Counted from the first letter of the stretch, positions 7,985-17,011 are shown. The stretch is 64,000 nucleotides of DNA from Aliivibrio_A kagoshimensis (GCF_050337105.1 NZ_JAKJSQ010000016.1:1-64000); one strand, 5' to 3'. The notes: generated from the sequence alone by a model not told the origin. Numbers and translations: made by a program.

Positions 7985-10045
7985 TTAATGTTGATGGTAA
8001 AGGTGAGCGTCTACTTCTTGCCCTTTTACTGGACGAGGAACTATCTCAAAAGCGGTATCAAACTCGACCGATGACGCTTTCAGCTTCTCCATCACTTTCG
8101 TATTACCTTCAAGACCTGCCGCCTTATTTGCAAACAACTTCTCCAATGTAGTTTGGCCTAACAGTATCTGTGTAATGTCAGATTTGTTGATGTACAGTGT
8201 GGCATCCGCGTCTCGAGTCTCATTGACCAATCCGTTACTTAAGTTACCATTCGACATCTCAACAAAGTGGGTCTCATTAATATCTGGGACCACGACATTC
8301 ATCGTAAACGGTGTGTTTTGCGCAATAGTTGAGTCCACCTTAACGGCCATGTAGTCCAGCAAGTTAGAGACGGTCATTTCAGCTAGCACATCTGGTGATG
8401 CCGTTTTCGGTGTTCCCGGTTGTGTGCCAATTCGAAGTTCTTGTGCCCCTGTTAGGTAGGTATTTCTCCAGCCCATGGTTTCTGATTGGTAGCCCAATTG
8501 CTCGTAAGTGTCCGCTAAAAGCTGACGTGCTTCACTGTGATTTGGCTCAGCGATAACCACTTTATTCAACACTGTGGCCACGAAACGATACTCACCTTTT
8601 TCAAAATCGGCGTGGGCTTTTTTCACGATAACGTCGCCGCCACCCATATAATCCACGAATTTCGCTGACTCTTTGTCCGTTGTAAGTGGGTTTAGGTTGG
8701 CAGGGTTCATATCAAAGTAACCCAAATACATGTTGTACACCGCTTTGGCGTTATGACTGTACGAACCGTGGTAACCATTAGTGTGCCACGCTTGTTGAAT
8801 CGACTCTGGAAGCACCTCAATCACCGCATCACCTATGTCTTGAATGCCAACACCACTGTTCGCTAAACGGAGCGTTTGATTATGAACAAAGCCATAGTTA
8901 TCACGCTGCATTTTCATGAAATCGGTGACTTCATCGTTGCCCCAGATTGGTGAAGAGTGAGAGCCAAACAGAACATCAATATCCTCACCCCACGCATTGA
9001 TCATCTCGTTAATGTCTTTTGACCATTTCAGTGCATCACGTACTTTGGCTCCACGTAATGTATAGATATTGTGCATACCGTGATACATCATCTCACCCGT
9101 CCACAACGCATTTTTTGATGGGATATAAGTGGCCATGCCTGCGGGTGCTTCTGTACCTGCCGTATCAATGAAGATCATCTCTAATCCATCAATCTTTAGC
9201 GTTTCGAACTTGCTATTGTCGTTAATGCTCACATCCGGTGCCACATAGGTGATTTCACCGCTTCCGTACTCATCCGAACTCGTCGACATCGCTTTACCAA
9301 GTCCCGCATCAACAATGCCATGCTCATGAGCACCTAATGTTGCACCGTATTGATAAGCAGCACGTCGAGACATCGCATTACCTGCCAATACATTTTCATC
9401 GACGGTCTCTTTGGTCATACCCGTTGGTGCATACACTTTTACGTCTGGGAACATCTCTTGAATCGCACGTGATCCCCCGAAGTGATCCGCATGGCTGTGT
9501 GAGTAAATCATCGCAACAATCGGCAAATCGCCACCTTCAGGAGTGTTTTCTAAAAAGAATTTCGTTGAGATCTCAGCCGCTTGTTTGGTTAACAGTACAT
9601 CATAAACAATCCAGCCTGACTCTCCGCGAATAAACGTGATGTTTGATAAGTCCGTACCACGCACTTGGTAGATCCCATCACTCACTTCATACAAGCCCGC
9701 TGCCGTATTGTTCACTTGCGCTTGGCGATATAACGAAGGGTTAACTGAATCAGCAATCTTATCTTGACTAATAAAGTCATAATCATTGAGCATGATGTTC
9801 GCTGCTGAGTCGTTCAATGCTTTGATCAAACCTTGTTTATTTCTCTCAAATGCATCTCGGTCTTCCCAATTCAATGTCTTATTGACTGCTGCATTTGCAT
9901 CGATGGTTGCTTGAGTTGCCGCCTTACCGTTAATTTCTAAATCGCCCGATACATGATCATGATCGTGGTTCGCCGCCGTTACAGGAAGAGCAATAATAAT
10001 TGCTAGGGCAAGGGATGCTTTTTTAGTCGTTAGTCGAATCGTCAT
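7985..10045 (-). CDS. Exported alkyl sulfatase (SdsA1/BDS1-type)
   Basis: A protein of about 686 residues with a signal peptide (TIRLTTKKASLALAIIIALP, cleavage near VTAA), hence periplasmic or secreted. The catalytic domain is a metallo-beta-lactamase fold with the zinc motif 'YSHSHADHFGG' near residue 183, followed by the family's 'GEMMYHGMHNIYTLRGAKVRD'. A dimerisation segment and a C-terminal SCP2-like domain (starting near 'VLAEMTVSNLLDYMAVKVDS') complete the SdsA1 architecture. The enzyme hydrolyses alkyl sulfates such as dodecyl sulfate to alcohol and sulfate. The start at 10045 has GAGAGG upstream; the longer frame begins before the signal peptide. A divergent LysR gene resembles the sdsA-sdsB pairing of Pseudomonas. 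Confidence 0.85.
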   Translation of the reverse strand: MTIRLTTKKASLALAIIIALPVTAANHDHDHVSGDLEINGKAATQATIDANAAVNKTLNWEDRDAFERNKQGLIKALNDSAANIMLNDYDFISQDKIADSVNPSLYRQAQVNNTAAGLYEVSDGIYQVRGTDLSNITFIRGESGWIVYDVLLTKQAAEISTKFFLENTPEGGDLPIVAMIYSHSHADHFGGSRAIQEMFPDVKVYAPTGMTKETVDENVLAGNAMSRRAAYQYGATLGAHEHGIVDAGLGKAMSTSSDEYGSGEITYVAPDVSINDNSKFETLKIDGLEMIFIDTAGTEAPAGMATYIPSKNALWTGEMMYHGMHNIYTLRGAKVRDALKWSKDINEMINAWGEDIDVLFGSHSSPIWGNDEVTDFMKMQRDNYGFVHNQTLRLANSGVGIQDIGDAVIEVLPESIQQAWHTNGYHGSYSHNAKAVYNMYLGYFDMNPANLNPLTTDKESAKFVDYMGGGDVIVKKAHADFEKGEYRFVATVLNKVVIAEPNHSEARQLLADTYEQLGYQSETMGWRNTYLTGAQELRIGTQPGTPKTASPDVLAEMTVSNLLDYMAVKVDSTIAQNTPFTMNVVVPDINETHFVEMSNGNLSNGLVNETRDADATLYINKSDITQILLGQTTLEKLFANKAAGLEGNTKVMEKLKASSVEFDTAFEIVPRPVKGQEVDAHLYHQH

Positions 10046-10142
10046 AGGTGCCTCTCTCATTACATTCAATTTAAATAAACGGGGTATCTCCGTTTGATGA
10101 AATGAGTATATGAGAGAGACACATAACAAAAAATAAAGTAAA

Positions 10143-10183
10143 ATTTAGTAAACACATAACAAATGGTGATGTGTTTACTAAAT
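10143..10183. promoter_or_regulatory. Perfect 15-bp inverted repeat, probable LysR operator
   Basis: ATTTAGTAAACACAT (10143-10157) and ATGTGTTTACTAAAT (10169-10183) are exact inverted copies separated by 11 bases. The element sits between the divergent alkylsulfatase and LysR genes and ends 21 bases before the LysR start codon. LysR-type regulators bind such interrupted palindromes in the shared promoter, so it is most likely the binding site for autoregulation and sulfatase control. It could alternatively fold as a leader hairpin. Confidence 0.7.
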
Positions 10184-10204
10184 ATCGGAAGGTAAGGAGC
10201 CAAC

Positions 10205-11110
10205 ATGGACAACAAGCTGGACTTAAATTTGCTGACGGTTTTTCTCGAAGTCTATCGGCTTCAATCCATTACTCTAGCCTCAGATGCTTTAGGAATGACT
10301 CAGCCTGGAGTGAGCGGTTCTTTAAAACGATTACAACAACAGCTTGGCGCTGAGCTATTTGTTCGTGAAGGAAGAGGGATTTCCCCTACTCATATTGCCG
10401 TTCAACTGGCGGCAGACATTGAACCTGCTTTTCAATCTGTGCACTCTGCACTGGGTAATGTCTCTGATTTTGATCCACACTCAAGCCGAACGTTCACGGT
10501 CTATTCAAACGAGCCGATGATGCAACTGCTGCAACAAAAAGTCGAACGGGATCCAACGATGGGAAATTGCGAGATTGAGTTCCACCTGACACCAAATAAA
10601 GAGGAGGAGATTCAGCAAAAGCTCAGCTTACAAAAAGCTGACCTTGCTATCGATATCGGTCTGCACACAAACCACACTTACGCAGCTCAAACCTTATTTG
10701 AAGAGGATATAGTCTGTATCTGTGCCAATGATCACCACCGCATACAAGGGTCGTTGAGCCAAGCACAATATTACGCAGAAAAGCACATTACGATTAAGGT
10801 ACGCCGCTCCGAGTTATATGCCGCCGACTACTTCACACAAGAAGCCATTGCACCAAGACGAATCAGTTGTGAGTGCCACTCCTTAATGTCGATGATGGCG
10901 TTGGTCTCTACCAGTCAAAGTATTGGAGCAGTAAGCAGCACTCTCGCCAAAGAGTTTAGTAACAACTTTAACCTGCAAGTATTACCCCTACCTTTTATCA
11001 CCAAACCCGTTGTACATACCATGATGTGGCATAAACGAAACCAGCATCAGCCTGCGCATAAATGGCTTAGAGAAAAGCTGATGGCATTGGCAATAGAAGA
11101 GGCTGGTTAA
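10205..11110 (+). CDS. LysR-family regulator beside alkylsulfatase (SdsB-like)
   Basis: A 301-residue LysR-type transcriptional regulator. The N-terminal winged helix-turn-helix (residues about 8-66: 'LTVFLEVYRLQSI', 'MTQPGVSGSLKRLQQQLG') is followed by a LysR substrate domain. AAGGAG precedes the ATG. It is divergent from the alkylsulfatase gene with a perfect 15-bp inverted repeat in between, so it probably controls that gene and itself. The effector is unknown; by analogy with SdsB it may be the alkyl sulfate or the released alcohol (inference). Confidence 0.85.
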   Translation: MDNKLDLNLLTVFLEVYRLQSITLASDALGMTQPGVSGSLKRLQQQLGAELFVREGRGISPTHIAVQLAADIEPAFQSVHSALGNVSDFDPHSSRTFTVYSNEPMMQLLQQKVERDPTMGNCEIEFHLTPNKEEEIQQKLSLQKADLAIDIGLHTNHTYAAQTLFEEDIVCICANDHHRIQGSLSQAQYYAEKHITIKVRRSELYAADYFTQEAIAPRRISCECHSLMSMMALVSTSQSIGAVSSTLAKEFSNNFNLQVLPLPFITKPVVHTMMWHKRNQHQPAHKWLREKLMALAIEEAG

Positions 11111-11113
11111 GCA

Positions 11114-11362
11114 TTAATGATAGTCACTAATCTCGGTAAACCACTCGCCAGTAGTACTATTACGAATATCTTTACTAATACGTAGCTGCACCTGTTTTCC
11201 AATCAGAGTTCGCGCTTTGTTATACACCTCCTCTGCGCTTAAATAGTATTTTTTTCGATTCATTTTTCTCTGTATACCTTGATCGTTCATCACAATAATA
11301 TACTGTTCTTCTAGCCTAACTTCGGTTAACTGAGAAAAGTCATTCCACTCAAAATTCAACAC
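11114..11362 (-). CDS. Small hypothetical protein
   Basis: A protein of about 82 residues that I do not recognise. It is hydrophilic, lacks a signal peptide, and contains a basic stretch 'QRKMNRKKYY'. The longest frame runs to 11434, but that extension overlaps the next gene and lacks a ribosome-binding site. AAGGAG lies just before a GTG at 11362 and a TTG at 11359, so one of these is the likely start, with the GTG given here. Two bases separate its stop codon region from the convergent LysR gene. Confidence 0.5.
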   Translation of the reverse strand: MLNFEWNDFSQLTEVRLEEQYIIVMNDQGIQRKMNRKKYYLSAEEVYNKARTLIGKQVQLRISKDIRNSTTGEWFTEISDYH

Positions 11363-11397
11363 AACTGCTCCTTTTTGATGATGGACAAACATTGCCG

Positions 11398-11799
11398 CTA
11401 GTTCAGTGATGCATATCCCCTGCCAGACATACAACTTCTCACAATATTTTTCTTCTTTTCTGCGTTATCTCTCTCTATCGCTTTGCGATTAGCTCGGCCT
11501 CCTAACATACCGACACCAACTCCGACAGCGGCTCCTGTTTTAGCAGCACTTGACCCAGAGTTACCGGATATCGAACCAACGGCGGCTCCAGTAGCACCAA
11601 GAAGAAGTCCAGTTTTTGCTCCTTGACGCAGTGCACCATCCGCTTCTGTATTGCCAGTTTGATGCGATAGCTGCTCACACTGATGCATGTCTGCCGAAAA
11701 CTGAGTCTGGTCATATTGCCCAGTATCGTAGATAAGGCCATGAGCTAGGGTAAGTGGAGAGAGAAGGATAGTGGTTATAAACAGTACAATATTTTTCAT
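11398..11799 (-). CDS. Exported glycine-zipper protein
   Basis: A 133-residue protein with a signal peptide (MKNIVLFITTILLSPLTLA). Residues about 60-105 are glycine/alanine-rich ('AKTGLLLGATGAAVG', 'AAKTGAAVGVGVGMLGG'), the glycine-zipper pattern of proteins that pack against or span membranes (YMGG/2TM-like). It ends in a basic segment with a Cys. There is no lipobox, so a periplasmic or outer-membrane-associated location is likely. Function unknown. It lies 35 bases upstream of the small hypothetical gene. Confidence 0.7.
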   Translation of the reverse strand: MKNIVLFITTILLSPLTLAHGLIYDTGQYDQTQFSADMHQCEQLSHQTGNTEADGALRQGAKTGLLLGATGAAVGSISGNSGSSAAKTGAAVGVGVGMLGGRANRKAIERDNAEKKKNIVRSCMSGRGYASLN

Positions 11800-11907
11800 C
11801 TGATCGTCTCGCAGCAGCCATCAAAAGTGATGGTTATAAGCTTACCCATAAGTGCTCAAGATCGATAATGACGAGATGGAATAGAGGTGATAAACAAATC
11901 TTATTAT

Positions 11908-12210
11908 TCACCGTTTATCATGCATTGAAATAACCGTTCTACTCGTTACTGAGTCGGAAAAATGTTGATTTTTTATCTCTAGATAGTCCGAATTGGAGAA
12001 AAACTCATCCATTATTTTTCTGCTAGGAAATTCAAGAGTAAAAACGCGATTGATAGGGCCGTCTGTTTTTGAAATAAGAACCTCAGAGACAGTAAAATCA
12101 TAACCAAATGCACCACCGTATGAGGTTAAGATCGGGGTCATAGCCTCTCGGTATCGTTGATACTCTTCTTTATCACTAATATACATTCCCATCACGATTT
12201 CAAATGACAT
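11908..12210 (-). CDS. DUF1330-like protein
   Basis: A 100-residue cytoplasmic protein resembling the DUF1330 ferredoxin-like fold: 'MGMYISDKEEYQRYREAMTPILTSYGGAFGYDF', then a strand-rich half with 'NRVFTLEFPSRKIMDEFFSNSDY'. The family is common, its activity unknown (dimeric alpha-beta barrel related to monooxygenase-like folds). It is divergent from the antiporter gene; the intergenic region holds a 12-bp tandem repeat. Confidence 0.65.
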   Translation of the reverse strand: MSFEIVMGMYISDKEEYQRYREAMTPILTSYGGAFGYDFTVSEVLISKTDGPINRVFTLEFPSRKIMDEFFSNSDYLEIKNQHFSDSVTSRTVISMHDKR

Positions 12211-12236
12211 TTTTATATTCCCTCTAACATGTGCAT

Positions 12237-12278
12237 GTGACTAAACAAGTGACTAAACAAGTGACTAAACAAGTGACT
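12237..12278. repeat. 12-bp tandem repeat, three full copies plus half
   Basis: GTGACTAAACAA occurs three times head to tail (12237-12272), followed by GTGACT. The copies are identical. It sits just upstream of the DUF1330-like gene and 120 bases before the antiporter start. It could be a slippage-prone microsatellite or a phased set of binding sites. Confidence 0.9.
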
Positions 12279-12397
12279 GACTATAAATCAGCTTGCTATC
12301 GATTTATAGCCTTAACTCTCTTATTCAGCATGTCGCTATCTTCTTAAAAATGGTAGAATTCACACTGAAAACACCATTAAAAGACGTAAGGAAGACA

Positions 12398-13588
12398 ATG
12401 TCATACCAACTGATATTATTGAGCATCTCTGCACTGATCGCGGTGGGTATTTTACTTCACCACCCCTCTAAGACTCTGGGGATTCCATCGTTGCTTATTT
12501 TTATGGGTGTTGGGCTAACAATAGGCAATGGTGAGTTTAACTTCATCTATGACAATTTAGCCATCACCTCGACGGTTGGTACAATTGCCCTCAATATGAT
12601 TGTGTTTGTTGGTGGCATTAACACCTCAACACAAAGTATCCGTTTGGCTTATAAAGAGGGTGGCGTACTGGCAACCTTTGGCGTGTTTTTTACCACCATT
12701 ATTTTAGCTGCACTGCTTTACCCATTAACTGACTGGGGCCTTGTTATTTGCCTGCTATTTGCTGCTATTGTCTCTTCCACTGATGCTGCCGCTGTTTTTT
12801 CTATTTTGGAATCAAAGAAGCTAAAACTGAAAGAAAAAACAGACACCGTATTAGAATTTGAATCTGCCACAAACGATCCCGTCGCTCTCGTCATGGTAAT
12901 GATATTGACAGGTATTGCCCTCGCTCCGGATAAAGCGATTTCTGCATGGGAAATAGGACAGACACTTATCCTACAAATTCTATTAGGAATAAGTATTGCC
13001 TTTGTTGTCGCTAAAATTGCGGTAATAGCACTCAACCGTATCTCATTAGAAGAGTACGGACTGATCCCCGTTTTTGTACTAGCTTGTTTCATTCTTGCTG
13101 CTTATGGCAGTGAGTTTGTAGGAGGCAATATTCTTATCGCGTCTTATGTGGCAGGTGTTGTGATGGGCAATGGCATCAAACGCGGAAAAGAGGTAACCAA
13201 ACACTTTTTTAATAGCCTTTCTTGGTTGGCACAATCACTGATGTTCATCATTCTAGGCTTGCAGATATTCCCACAGACTCTCTTTTCAGTCTTTGTTTTA
13301 TCTCTATTACCAGCCGCTCTATTGATGTTTGTTGCCAGACCATTAGCGGTACAGTTATGTTACTTGCCTTTTCGTAAAGCCAGTTGGAAGAAACGTCTAT
13401 TTATCTCATCGATAGGACTGAAAGGAGCAACACCCATTGTCTTTTCTCTCATCCCAGCAGCCGCAGGAGTGGATGGTGCCATTGAACTCGTTCATGTTGT
13501 GTTCTTTATCGTGATGTTTTCTATCGTGTTACAAGGGGCGGCGATTGAGCCACTAGCGAAGAAACTTAAATTGAACAATGATAGCTAA
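12398..13588 (+). CDS. CPA1-type cation/proton antiporter (NhaP-like)
   Basis: A 396-residue inner-membrane protein with about twelve hydrophobic segments, matching the sodium/hydrogen exchanger domain of the CPA1 (NhaP/CvrA) group. Motifs include 'AIVSSTDAAAVFSIL' in the discontinuous helix and 'FESATNDPVALV', the counterpart of the ND motif essential for cation exchange. It has no cytosolic TrkA-C/RCK tail, unlike full-length NhaP2. It likely exchanges Na+ or K+ for H+. The ATG at 12398 follows AAGGA by about six bases; the longer frame from 12293 has no such site. Confidence 0.8.
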   Translation: MSYQLILLSISALIAVGILLHHPSKTLGIPSLLIFMGVGLTIGNGEFNFIYDNLAITSTVGTIALNMIVFVGGINTSTQSIRLAYKEGGVLATFGVFFTTIILAALLYPLTDWGLVICLLFAAIVSSTDAAAVFSILESKKLKLKEKTDTVLEFESATNDPVALVMVMILTGIALAPDKAISAWEIGQTLILQILLGISIAFVVAKIAVIALNRISLEEYGLIPVFVLACFILAAYGSEFVGGNILIASYVAGVVMGNGIKRGKEVTKHFFNSLSWLAQSLMFIILGLQIFPQTLFSVFVLSLLPAALLMFVARPLAVQLCYLPFRKASWKKRLFISSIGLKGATPIVFSLIPAAAGVDGAIELVHVVFFIVMFSIVLQGAAIEPLAKKLKLNNDS

Positions 13589-13602
13589 AGGGAATAATAA
13601 GT

Positions 13603-13624
13603 AAGGGAACAGAATGGTTCCCTT
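13603..13624. terminator. Stem-loop between convergent genes
   Basis: AAGGGAAC and GTTCCCTT form a perfect 8-bp stem with a six-base loop between the stop codons of the antiporter gene and the HlyD-type gene. No strong T-run follows on either strand, so termination would be weak or rely on the stem. Confidence 0.5.
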
Positions 13625-13636
13625 AAAATAGAAGAG

Positions 13637-14668
13637 TTATAACGCTTGGAGATAAGATTTCACCGCAGTTAATCGCACGGTCGCACCGCCAATGATATCT
13701 AAGAAGCCAAGCATAGAGTGCGGCTTATCCGCACTGATCCATGCAGAACCGGTAGCACCAATCGGCATTTTATCCATCGTAACGGTATCCATTTCAAGAA
13801 TCACGGTACGCCCTACCGGCGCAGAACCGCGCTGAATATGCTGAGAGACAAACTGCTCTTGTGGTAGCAAACCACCCTGTGCTTCTCCAGTTGCCTGTAC
13901 CACGCTGTGCACTCTCGCTCTGAATATTTCTCCAGGATAAGCATTCACATAAAACTCGCTAAACTGACCCGCTCGAATGTTTTTATACGCTTGATCAGGA
14001 ATACGCATTTCAACAAACTTTTTACTGGTATCCCAAAGATGTAATGATCCGATTCGTGACCCATTAGCAATGAATACATGAGTTATCATGCCATCAAAAG
14101 GGGCATCAACCGTTAAACGCGATAACTCAAACTCTAAATGAGCCAGCTTTGCCTCTAAACCTTGTTTTTTGGCATCCAATATTGCCAGTTCGGCTTTTAG
14201 TGTCTCAACCAAATCTGCAGATTGCTCAAGATCTTTAATCGACACATGCGATTGCATTCCTTGATTTCGTAAATGGTCTCGTTCTGCTTGGTTAAGTGAT
14301 ACGTTTGCAGCGTCTATGGTTCTATCTACCTCTAATTGAGCTGACTCTACTTCAGAAATTGCGGCAGTAATCTTGTCATCTTTAAGCACATAGAGAACGT
14401 CACCTTTTTTAACATGTTGATTATGATCGACGAAGATCTCATCAATATGTTGTCCAATAGCAGGAGATAACACAGCATGTGGTGCTTTAACTGTCGTTGA
14501 GTTGGTTAAGTCTGCTGGAGAATAGAATCTATGGCCAAAAAACAGAGCCAATGCCAATACCACACCGACAAATACCGTGACAAAATAGTTACCCGCGGTG
14601 CGTTTTAGGACCTTAAATTTAAATAAAAGCCAAATAATCAAAATATAGGGAAGCATTATCTCTTTCAT
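13637..14668 (-). CDS. yiaV: HlyD-family membrane fusion protein (YiaV-like)
   Basis: A 343-residue inner-membrane-anchored adaptor. Two hydrophobic stretches lie near residues 3-14 and 25-45. A biotinyl-lipoyl half ('VLSPAIGQHIDEIFVDHNQHVKKGDVLYVL'-type region), a coiled-coil hairpin of about 90 residues (near 90-180), the second lipoyl half ('VDAPFDGMITHVFIANGSRIG') and a beta-barrel follow. Such proteins connect inner-membrane exporters to the envelope. It overlaps the DUF3302 gene by four bases (ATGA), the yiaW-yiaV arrangement of E. coli, whose physiological role is poorly defined. No transporter gene is adjacent. Confidence 0.75.
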   Translation of the reverse strand: MKEIMLPYILIIWLLFKFKVLKRTAGNYFVTVFVGVVLALALFFGHRFYSPADLTNSTTVKAPHAVLSPAIGQHIDEIFVDHNQHVKKGDVLYVLKDDKITAAISEVESAQLEVDRTIDAANVSLNQAERDHLRNQGMQSHVSIKDLEQSADLVETLKAELAILDAKKQGLEAKLAHLEFELSRLTVDAPFDGMITHVFIANGSRIGSLHLWDTSKKFVEMRIPDQAYKNIRAGQFSEFYVNAYPGEIFRARVHSVVQATGEAQGGLLPQEQFVSQHIQRGSAPVGRTVILEMDTVTMDKMPIGATGSAWISADKPHSMLGFLDIIGGATVRLTAVKSYLQAL

Positions 14669-14976
14669 GATCGTGCCCCTTTTAACCAGTGCTGAACTTT
14701 GTCCCAATCAGTCACTATGGCCAATACTGCCAATACCCATAGCGGCTTCCAAACTAAACCTAACACACACAACCAGAATACGAGTTTCGCTTGGGCTAAC
14801 CCTTTCTCTTTTGCTAAATGTTTTGGGATGGAGTGAATGTGCCAAAGCTTAGCTGCTATCCATGCAAAAATTCCAACTGTTATCAAGACAATAAGCCACA
14901 TAAACCCGATAGAATCTAGTAACTTATAAACTGAAGGTAATGACTCATAAGTCAGTGTTGTGTCGTGAATTTGCAT
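14665..14976 (-). CDS. yiaW: DUF3302 inner-membrane protein (YiaW-like)
   Basis: A 103-residue protein with two hydrophobic segments (about residues 24-43 and 65-88) flanking the basic 'HSIPKHLAKEKG' loop, the pattern of DUF3302/YiaW. It is the first gene of a two-gene operon with the HlyD-family adaptor, whose start codon overlaps its stop (ATGA), implying coupled synthesis. It may be the membrane partner of the adaptor (inference). Confidence 0.75.
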   Translation of the reverse strand: MQIHDTTLTYESLPSVYKLLDSIGFMWLIVLITVGIFAWIAAKLWHIHSIPKHLAKEKGLAQAKLVFWLCVLGLVWKPLWVLAVLAIVTDWDKVQHWLKGARS

Positions 14977-15115
14977 TGTGTCACCTCTACATGCGGGGTA
15001 ATCAAGAAAGAGTTACTCTCACATCAATGGTAACAACCATAATTAGCTAGTGATAATGACCTTGGGGAATGGCTGTATTAACCTTAAGTTATCAACCCTT
15101 CTCCACCAATAAATA

Positions 15116-15598
15116 CTACAGCATCTTCAACATCCAGACATCACATCCGTTATGCACGGTTCCTTCAAGCGGCTGTGGTAAGTGACTAAACCCCATTTTT
15201 TCGTACAGTCGCACTGCTGAGGCCATGTTAGAGAGCGTATCTAAGTAACATTGAGTAAAACCTTGCTGCTTGGCAAATTCAATACACGCTAAGCTCAGTT
15301 GTTTACCAAGCCCTAGTCCTCGGCTCTCCTCAAGTAAAAACAGTTTTTTCAACTCACAGGTAGTGTCGCTATCACCAAACGGAGCCACACCACAGCCGCC
15401 GACTACTTTTCCATTCAACACGGCAACCAAATAGAGACTTCGATGTTCAAGGGTGTAATACTCACTCATAGTATCAACTTCAGCATCAGAAGGGCCGAAT
15501 CCTTCCCCGATGGCACCGTACTCTTCTCCTACTTGTTTAATCACGAGGCTTAAATCGTGATCATGTCGCACTGATACGGTTTCTATCTTAAGATCCAT
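15116..15598 (-). CDS. GNAT N-acetyltransferase
   Basis: A 160-residue single GNAT domain. The acetyl-CoA loop is visible in 'ELKKLFLLEESRGLGLGKQLSLACIEFAKQQGF' (about residues 82-114), followed by 'YLDTLSNMASAVRLYEKMGFSHL', a common C-terminal pattern. The substrate is unknown. Single gene, divergent from the YcaQ-type gene. Confidence 0.8.
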   Translation of the reverse strand: MDLKIETVSVRHDHDLSLVIKQVGEEYGAIGEGFGPSDAEVDTMSEYYTLEHRSLYLVAVLNGKVVGGCGVAPFGDSDTTCELKKLFLLEESRGLGLGKQLSLACIEFAKQQGFTQCYLDTLSNMASAVRLYEKMGFSHLPQPLEGTVHNGCDVWMLKML

Positions 15599-15788
15599 TG
15601 AACTCTCCTAATAAACTCACGCCATTCTACCTTTTCTAAATCATACCTAAATAGCTAGACTCGTAAGTAATTTTTAATCCATAAGTGCGTTTGCATACAA
15701 ACTTCTGATATTTTTTTGCCTTTTGTAGACCCACTCATACAATGAGCTAGTCATACATTATGTACTCTTTATAGCGAATTGGATCATC

Positions 15789-16949
15789 ATGCAATCACTC
15801 TCGTTACCGCAAGCACGAAAATTAGCACTACTTTCGCAAGGTCTTCCTGTGAGATCATCATTAGGCACTGCGTGCTCAAAAACCCTTGCTGTCTTTGAAC
15901 AACTTGGTTACGTTCAAATAGATACGATTTCCGTGGTACAGCGAGCGCACCACCACACACTTTGGAACCGCAACCCAAGTTATCAAACCAGCCACCTCGA
16001 TCAACTCGTTACTGATAAAAAAGTCTTCGAATATTGGTCCCACGCAGCAGCTTACCTACCAATGAGAGACTACCGATTTAGCTTACCTCATAAAGCAGCC
16101 ATTAAATCAGGTCTGGCTAATCACTGGTATAAAAAAGACCATGCACTCATGGCCGATGTTCTCAAACGAATTGAATCTGAAGGGCCAGTGATGGCGAAAG
16201 ATTTTGTCTCTAAAAATAATAAAAGTAACGGTTGGGGTAGCAAACCGGCCAAACGGGCTTTAGAGACCTTATACATGCAAGGCGATTTGATGATCCCCGA
16301 ACGTCGACATTTTCATAAAGTGTATGATTTAACACAGAGAGTCCTTCCAAACGACATCAATACCTCAATGCCAACAGAGCAAGAGCATGGAGAGTTTTTG
16401 GTGCTTAGTTACTTAAGAGCCCACGGTTTTGGCACATTAACAGAAATAAATTACCTGCTCAAAGGGGTAAAAACACAGATCAACCAAACCTTAAATGAAC
16501 TGTGTGAAAAAGGCGAGATAGAGACAATTTCTATTGAGGGAGAAACCTATTTCGCAAGCACAGATACGTTATCCATACTCAATAAACGCCTAAATAAACA
16601 ACAAGCTAAGATTTTATCGCCTTTTGATAACCTGCTTATTCAGCGCAAACGAGCCAGCTCAATTTTCAATTTTAATTACTTGATCGAGTGCTATGTTCCA
16701 GCAGCAAAAAGAGAGTTTGGTTATTTTTGCTTACCCATTCTTTGGGATGGTAGGCTGGTAGCAAGGGCGGATTGTAAAGTGGATAAACAGACCGCCACGT
16801 TAACGGTTATTCATCTGTTCATCGAATCTTCATTGCAAACCAAAGCCCCTTTTTTAGCGGCCTTAGAAGAGGAGCTCAGCCTCTTTTCTGCCTTTAATCA
16901 GTGCAGCAGTTATCGCATCGATAAAGTGACTTCGCGATTAAGTGAATGA
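15789..16949 (+). CDS. ycaQ: YcaQ/AlkX-type DNA glycosylase (winged-helix, HTH_42)
   Basis: A 386-residue protein of the HTH_42 family, containing tandem winged-helix domains. The catalytic-type Q-x-D motif is present as 'YVQIDTISVVQRAHHH' with Gln43 and Asp45. 'EYWSHAAAYLP' and the C-terminal 'ILSPFDNLLIQRKR' are also typical. In E. coli YcaQ and the related Streptomyces AlkZ these proteins unhook DNA interstrand crosslinks and remove bulky N7-guanine adducts. It is a single gene downstream of a 190-bp intergenic stretch and is one of three DNA-alkylation repair genes in the window. Confidence 0.8.
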   Translation: MQSLSLPQARKLALLSQGLPVRSSLGTACSKTLAVFEQLGYVQIDTISVVQRAHHHTLWNRNPSYQTSHLDQLVTDKKVFEYWSHAAAYLPMRDYRFSLPHKAAIKSGLANHWYKKDHALMADVLKRIESEGPVMAKDFVSKNNKSNGWGSKPAKRALETLYMQGDLMIPERRHFHKVYDLTQRVLPNDINTSMPTEQEHGEFLVLSYLRAHGFGTLTEINYLLKGVKTQINQTLNELCEKGEIETISIEGETYFASTDTLSILNKRLNKQQAKILSPFDNLLIQRKRASSIFNFNYLIECYVPAAKREFGYFCLPILWDGRLVARADCKVDKQTATLTVIHLFIESSLQTKAPFLAALEEELSLFSAFNQCSSYRIDKVTSRLSE

Positions 16950-17011
16950 ATAAGGCTGTCGCATATCTTCAATACAAGGATATGCTTCTACTCTATATTT
17001 GCCATTCACTC

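Noticed and set aside
12718..13092. Minus-strand frame of 124 codons inside the antiporter gene
   Set aside because: It lies wholly opposite a well-supported membrane transporter and has Ser/Thr/Ala-rich shadow composition.
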